From the NCBI RefSeq assembly GCF_032854445.1, contig NC_088303.1, forward strand, positions 3,853,501 through 3,917,500: a stretch of DNA of 64,000 nucleotides. The letters are read 5' to 3'. This document shows, one piece after another, positions 57,751-64,000 of the stretch. The stretch's first letter is position 1, and each line of letters begins with the position of its first letter. This stretch comes from Liolophura sinensis (Eukaryota; Mollusca; Polyplacophora; Chitonida; Chitonidae). The notes beneath the pieces are model-generated. The model had not been told where the DNA came from. It saw only the letters and a program-made list of their open reading frames with translations, and made no database searches. A program made the position numbers and the translations under genes.

Positions 57751-60700
57751 AATTTTTTCACTCTGTTTTGTTTTTCTTTCATAAAAACTTTTATTCTATA
57801 TTGCCACGGACTTCGTTCCGATCCCCTGTACCATGTTCTTTGTTGGCTTACCTTTCCATCTTAACATCTTTTTGTCCGGTTGCATCTCTATCAGCCAGCT
57901 GAGGATGAATGTGAAAAGACATAGCTTAGAACATGAAGAACCAGCATGCCCACTCTCTCACCAACTCGCCACGTTTCAATACTTTAAACACCTCGTAAAT
58001 CTTTCAACTTTACCTAACCTGTTACCTTTGGGTGTACCATCGACATGTCCGAACCTTGCCGTAGTAAGGGTACAGGCCTACATGTACGTTTCCTTGTTTG
58101 GTATCGTTTTAATTATAGTACGTGATAGCTTTCATGATTGCATTGAATTTCCGTTTAATATCGCTATTACTTCAACTATGGATATTATATATTTACTTTA
58201 CTAATGTGTTACACGCTTCTCGACAATATGTCACTTGTGCATGACCACGGTAAGGCTTTTGAGATACCCTCAGAGACTTTAAATCACAGCAGAAGCATGC
58301 AAAGCTAAATCTGAACCTGAAATCGTTATCAAAATCGAGTTCGACCCATGCACTTCGGTTTCCCCTACTCAAAGTTCACTTCATCATGTAGACTTTGATA
58401 GTTCACGATAAATTTTAATGCTACAGTCTCCATTACGCTACACTCAGAAAGCTTCTCTGTGTTTTTAAAAGCAGATTCCGATTTAATTACACTTAAGCCT
58501 AGATATTGAATCAGAAAATGGAAGGTATTCATGCTATATCCTTTTAAATCCAGGCATTTTCTCTTGCGACCTTAGAGAAAAATCTGTGCCGTGACAGGGC
58601 CTTTTCCAGTTTGACAGGGGCCCGTAGAGATCAAAGGGCTCGGCGCTCAAGCTGACAAAAAACTGCTGTCGGAAAATCAGCCAGCGGAGTTTCTGGGACA
58701 GGGGCTTTAAGTAATCGCACTGACGCCAGCGGTCTTTACCAGAAGACAAGCGTTCTGTAAAGGTTTAAGAAATTCGACAGTCACGTCAGATGATTTTGGA
58801 TAACCGGCTCTTTATGGCCGGAAACTGAGTGGCAGGTCGACAGGAGCGAGTTGAATTTGTCATCTCTATCCAAACAGCATTAGTGTTATCATCAACTCTC
58901 ATCTTCAGCCATTACATTTTTTTCACTCTCCTCGTTACATGTTCTCTGATTGCGAAAGACAAACTGTACGTAAGCATTTGATCACAGAACAAATTTGTCA
59001 CGTGACTGTGTTGTTACGGAGATCCACAGATGTAGCCAAATAAAGAATAAAATCTTCGAATAATTTGACGAACTTGTACGCGGGTAATATACTTCGACAG
59101 AAGCCCACATCTTCACTTTACGTGGGGTTATTTCAGTAAAATACTCCTGAATGTATCACTAAATACGATCAAAATCGAACCTTCAACGTCAGCCGTTTCC
59201 GCATGTTTGGTATAACGTGTTGACTGATCCTCAAGTTTTTGTATTATTTTGCCATACTTCCTCTCTATTCGCTAGCATTGTAGCTCCTTATTTGCACAGG
59301 CTGGACTGTCACGGTCTGACAGGCGTCGCCTTCTTTCATTGAAAGATTCATTTTAAAGTCATACCTGAAGAAGTTTTGTTCAAAGCAAAAACCAATTTTT
59401 CCCGCATGTATCAGTCCACTTACACCTCCTTAAGAAATGTTGAATTATGAATAAAGGCTTAGAATTAACAAAAAATGTTGGGTATAATGTTATTTCCCTC
59501 CAACAGCGTTAATAATTCAAGAGTATTATTCTACTGTATAAAAGAGATCTGTTCTAAGGCAAGCTTCTTTTCACAATTACTTCTTGAAAATGTAAATAAT
59601 AGATGAGACAAGGTCTCCTAGAAACGTAATGTTCATGACACAATGCTGCAGGCTAATCGTCCGTGAAAGTTACCAATGCACGGCTCTCATGGCATCACGA
59701 GCAAATACATCACGCACAATACGCCCTTGCAGCGTTCGAAGAGCTCGCAAAAACTGAGAAGACTTTGCCCATAAAATATATTACGAATATGAGACACCTA
59801 CGCATGTGAGCAGCGGCAGTGCTCCAGATCGAGCTATATTGTGCGCGTAACAATCAAACAGTTAGAGACAAGAAGAAGCAAAGAATATAACCAACAGGCT
59901 GTTCAGACGTAGTCTCTTTCGCGTCTTTATTATTAGCTTATTAAGAACACTGTCGCTGAATGATTACACGGAATTAATTGATATGTTTACTGGCAGGTCC
60001 GTTCGCTGTTTTCCACGGAGTCTTCCAAGAATTGTTGACTGGTTGCTTTGCAAGTGCTTCATCGAGTGAAAAGATGACGGATTGTTTCATCCATTACAGT
60101 TTCCGTTGTACAATTCAGTCCGGTAGCTCGTCTTGTTTTTTTAAGCAGCAATTTCTTGTACATCAAACAGGCATGTTTTTTAAGACCTAGGGCTGTTTTT
60201 TCTTCTATAAATTTCGTTTCCAAAGTATGTAATCAAATTTTTCTATTACTCCACGTCCTAGTAGTGACGAGATCTATCGTTTGTTCTCACATTTGTTGTT
60301 ATTGAATCCTTATATTAAATTTATATGATGAAAAGTTATATTAAATCACCAAGGGATTTAGAAAAACACAGCAGCTCTTCAACAACCAATCACTGGAACG
60401 GTAACTAGAGGCATTTCCGGTGGGAGAAAAAACCATAGCGGAAGAAGGATAATCCAATTCGAATAACGGAGGTAATTTACATCCGGGCAGCTGAAGACTT
60501 CCCCGCGTTATTAACAATTCTTTGCTGTAATCAGTGGGTATTGTGCGCTGATGTGATTACCGTCTCTGATACACCGCGCAATTCTTACATTCAGTAATCG
60601 ATTTAAGACTTACAAGGAAGCAACATTAATTCACCTTGGTGGCGATTCTAGTTCTCTGCCAGCGATAACTTATAGACCTAACACTTGAAACCCAGCCCAA

Positions 60701-60992
60701 GTAATTCTAGGACTATGCATTTCAATGATAAAGGTTTATATCAGAATCTTTCTCTGTCCATTATAATCATGCGACCAGTTTATCGGTTTAATGTATTGTT
60801 ATACATTGTTATAATGTTGGATAAAATTTTCGCGCCGCATGGGGCCTTTTAGGGAATCGGTGGATAGCAAAAATGAGGCCCCGTTCGAGCCGGTTTTTTT
60901 TGTGTGAAATTGTCCACGCGGAAGTGTATATGGCCTCTCTTTGGTTAGTGATTTCTGCACTCATTTACTATTCTGTCATTTCTGTTTTGCAG
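57751..60992. other. Intergenic, no recognised gene; 3' end may be promoter for the exon at 60993
   Basis: Frames of up to 123 codons occur (57833-58204) but show no motif or splice structure. The last few hundred bases contain a GC-richer patch (TTTCGCGCCGCATGGGG near 60830). No repeats were recognised. Confidence 0.4.
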
Positions 60993-61095
60993 AGCATACA
61001 TCCACTGCGAAACATTTGACTGATTGAATCATTCTCTAATATGGAGGCGGTCAGTGTTATGGATAAAAGAAGTCGGGATAATACAACAGCCTCTG
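60993..61095 (+). CDS. Putative exon with start codon of an unrecognised gene
   Basis: A textbook acceptor (TCATTTCTGTTTTGCAG) and donor (CTCTG|GTAAGTGATC) bracket a 103-bp exon. In-frame stops precede the ATG at 61041, which opens MEAVSVMDKRSRDNTTAS with a phase 1 end. This is the usual form of a second exon that carries the start codon after a non-coding first exon. No later coding exon was found before 64000, so the gene would have to continue to the right through the minisatellites or beyond the window. The family is unknown. Confidence 0.45.
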
Positions 61096-61657
61096 GTAAG
61101 TGATCAGCAACAACTGTGAACGAATAGCCCACCACATGGCGAACATTTGGGCTCATTTTAGTCAGGAAAACGGAAAGAAACCTGACCTCAGTTTGGGATA
61201 TAGATTTCAGAGGTTTTTCTATTAACGCCTACTTAATATTTTTGTTTTCTTTCACCGTAACGACTTAGATGATGTATTAGGCCCCCAAGTATGGAAAAGA
61301 TTTTCTCAGAAAATACTTTTTGTCGTCAATGTTTTTGTTGCTTGGGAGCCCGGGGTTATTCTATGCCCGGTAATCCATGCATTTGAGAGATAACATAGTT
61401 TCATGACATGGGATATTAGAAGGATAACAGAGTGGCCTGTGTGTTCGGATTAATCAGGCAGGCAAGAGCACAAGCCGCCCCCTGGCGGTGAACGTTGTCC
61501 CATCATAAAGCGAGCTTACATACGTTGAATTTGATAAAGTCAGGCGTAGTTAGTTGCTGGCATGTAGGATGCAGCAGGAAATGCCTTTTCTACAGGCAGA
61601 GGTAGTTTCGCGGTTATCTGGCTTAATACGTCACATTTATTGCACTGACACGTTGTG

Positions 61658-62131
61658 GATATGAAGCTACATGTAGAGGTCGTAGTGAAGCTACATGTAG
61701 AGGTCGTAGTGAAGCTACATGTAGAGGTCGTTATGAAGCTACATGTAGCGGTCGTTGTGAAGCTACATGTAGCGGTCGTAGTGAAGCTACATGCAGCGGT
61801 CGTAGTGAAGATACATGCAGCGGTCGTAATGAAGATAAATGTAGAGGTCGTAGTGAAGCTACATGTAGACGTCGTAGTGAAGCTACATGCAGCGGTCGTA
61901 GTGAAGCTACATGCAGCGGTCGTAATGAAGACACATGTAGACGTCGTAATGAAGCTACATGTAGCGGTCGTAGTGAAGGTACATGCAGCGGTCGTAATGA
62001 AGATACATGTAGAGGTCGTAGTGAAGCTACATGCAGCGGTCGTAGTGAAGCTACATGTAGACGTCGTAGTGAAGCTACATGCAGCGGTCGTAATGAAGCT
62101 ACATGTAGAGATCGTAGTGAAGCTACATGTA
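61658..62131 (+). repeat. 24-bp minisatellite with palindromic core, about 20 units
   Basis: The unit is GTGAAGCTACATGTAGAGGT plus CGTA; CTACATGTAG is a perfect 10-bp palindrome. Variation is concentrated at ACATGTAG/ACATGCAG and at AGGT, CGGT or ACGT. As 24 is divisible by three, three of the six frames stay open (VKLHVEVV on plus; TTTSTCSF and RPLHVASL types on minus, up to 223 codons). These frames lack any other coding sign, so I call the array non-coding. Confidence 0.95.
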
Positions 62132-62589
62132 CACTCGCGTGCTTCAAACATGAATGAGATATTCAAATACTGCCAACAGTCGTGCGATGACTGAAATACG
62201 TGGTGTACCAACTATAGTCTGTCAGCCGAATGCGCTAACCTCAAAGTCTCGGATAAAGTTTCTTTATGTGTGGGTTACTGTTGCACAGGGTCTATGTTAA
62301 CATCGTAGGGTAGGTGTGAAACTCTCACCCTTGGGCATTTGAGAAATTCAAGATGGCGGCTAATATGACTTTCGCTTATGGGAACTATGCTGGTAAAGGG
62401 AGACATCGTCGTGTATGGGCCAACACACGTCAACATTGTGATACATCCTTGTAGAATGACCAGTATCCCGCTTCAGACAAAAATACACTGTATTCCAGTA
62501 ACCGGTGCTTCGCCTCATATGTAGATAACTGATACCATATATTTCCGGTCCTGTCGCTGAGTATTCGTGTAACTTATATAATATGTCGA

Positions 62590-63830
62590 TATTCTGCTTC
62601 AGAGATCGCTGTGTAATGCTGAACAACGTCGTCATTGGGACCATTCGTCTGGAGAGATCATGTCATGACCGAAATATGTCGTCAATGGAACCATTCTGCT
62701 GGAGAGATCGTCATGTAACTCCGAAATATGTCGTCATTGGGATCATTCTGTTAGAGGGATCGTCGTGTAATGTCGAAATACGTCGACACTGGGATCGTTC
62801 TACTGGAAAGATCGTCATGTAATGACCAAATGGGACCATTCTGCCAGGGGGAACATCGTGCAATGTCGAACTACGTCGACATTGGGACCATTCTGTTAGA
62901 GAGATTGTGATAAGATGACCGAAATACGCCGTCATTGGGACTACTCTGCTACAGAAATCGTCGTGTAATGCCGAACTACTTCGTCATTGGGACCATTCTG
63001 CCAGAGAGATTGTCGTGTATTGCCGAACTACGTCGTCATTTGGGTCATTCTACAAGAGAGATCGCCGTGTTATGCCGAAATACGCCATCATTGGGGCCAT
63101 TCTGCAAGAGACATCGTCGTGTAATGAACTATGTCGTCATTTGGGTCATTCTGCTAGAGAGATCGTCGAATTATGCCGAAATACTTCGTCATTGAGACCA
63201 TTCTGCTAGAGATTATCATATACTGACCGAAATACGTCGTCGTATGGGTCATTCTGCTAGAGAGATCGTCGTGTATTACCGAAATACGTCGTCATGGGAA
63301 CCATTTTACTCGGTAGATCGTCTTACAATCACCGAAATACATCGTCATTTGGGTCTTTCTTCTGGAGAGATCGTCATGTAATGCTAAAATACGCTATGAT
63401 TGGGACCATTCTGTAAGAGAGATTGTCATGCGATGACCGAAATACCTCGATACTGGGGCCATTTTGCCAGGGAGATCGTCGTGTAATGCCAAAATACGCT
63501 ATGATTGGGACCATTCTGTTAGAGAGATCATCATGCGATGACCGAAATACCTCGATACTGGGGCCATTCTGCCAGGGGGGAACGTCGTGCAATGTCGAAA
63601 TACGTCATTACTGGGATTATTCTGCTAAAGAGATCGTCGTGTAATGACCCAAATAAGTGAACATTGGAACCTTTCTGCTGCATGGAAAGATAGTCACGTA
63701 ATGACTGAAGGACGTCGACACTTTGACCATCTTATTAGACAGATCGTTGTGTAGTGACCGAAATACGCCAACATTTGTGTTCATTCTACCACAGGGAAAC
63801 ATCGTCTCGTAATGACCGAAATGAAGTTGA
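62590..63830 (+). repeat. 53-bp degenerate tandem repeat, about 23 units
   Basis: The consensus is GACCGAAATACGTCGTCATT, GGGACCATTCTGCTAGAGAG, then ATCGTCGTGTAAT. Units differ by substitutions and small indels. One longer pair near 63385-63590 repeats with few changes (ATGATTGGGACCATTCTGT, then CGATGACCGAAATACCTCGA), showing local recent duplication. Confidence 0.9.
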
Positions 63831-64000
63831 AAAAGTATTCTTTAGTCATAATACAACACATCCGACATGCTATTCGCGTATTGCTCTCTTGTGTATTGAG
63901 CTGCAAACGATTGGTATTCGATAGTGACATCTTCACTAAGCCCCCAATTTAAGTGTGCCTGATAGACTGTTCGATTTCCGTGTATAACGTCATCTGGGCT
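63831..64000. other. Right edge, nothing recognised
   Basis: This is single-copy-looking sequence after the 53-bp array, with no reading frame or motif of note. Confidence 0.4.

Noticed and set aside
61540-62211. 223-codon minus-strand frame with a Cys-Ser-Phe-Thr-Thr-Thr repeat, looking like a cysteine- and threonine-rich repeat protein
   Set aside because: The period of 24 bp keeps three frames open at once; there is no signal peptide, splice context or independent coding evidence, and the plus frame is as good.

Overview
The window is animal nuclear DNA, AT-rich and intron-rich, most probably from a mollusc. Both recognisable genes are conserved metazoan genes with GT-AG introns. The interspersed repeats are tRNA-derived SINEs of kinds I associate with bivalve and gastropod genomes: one family reads, on its reverse strand, TTTATTTGATTGGTGTTTTA followed by a CGTACTCAAGAATATTTCA-like stretch, and another ends in a (CACT)n tail. 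The species cannot be named from this.

Region 1 (1-5960, minus): the 5' eight coding exons of a cationic amino acid transporter of the SLC7A1-3 (CAT) type; the gene runs off the left edge. Region 2 (5961-7538): a roughly 1.6 kb divergent intergenic segment that should hold both promoters. Region 3 (7539-18709, plus): a complete nine-exon SEC62 gene, the ER translocon subunit and ER-phagy receptor, with an apparently conserved LC3-interacting motif. Its introns carry several SINEs. Region 4 (19.1-23.6 kb): SEC62 3' flank, then two related minisatellites (34-bp and 77-bp units), the second about 2.2 kb long.

Region 5 (23.6-51.3 kb): a repeat-built accessory region dominated by a tandem duplication, unit A (23.60-36.77 kb) and unit B (36.92-about 49.3 kb). 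Each unit holds two diverged submodules (A1/A2, B1/B2), and an older fragment C lies at 49.3-51.3 kb. Within A1 and B1 sits a decayed, minus-strand non-LTR retrotransposon (endonuclease-RT linker plus reverse transcriptase) with a 47-bp minisatellite on its 3' side. A small block with an ATTTGCAT octamer fused to a TATA box recurs five times (32.2, 44.5, 49.7, 52.5 and 56.8 kb). Unit copies differ by SINE insertion, array length, a local triplication and deletions, so their history can be partly ordered. I find no convincing protein-coding gene that belongs to the units themselves.

Region 6 (51.3-64 kb): mostly non-coding, with SINEs, three tandem arrays (23-bp degenerate, 24-bp, 53-bp), two or three open, splice-flanked exons of an unrecognised plus-strand gene at 53.0-54.0 kb, and a splice-flanked exon with a start codon at 60993-61095. 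All coordinates were read by eye; splice sites were chosen by frame continuity, homology and GT/AG signals, and no alignment program was run.
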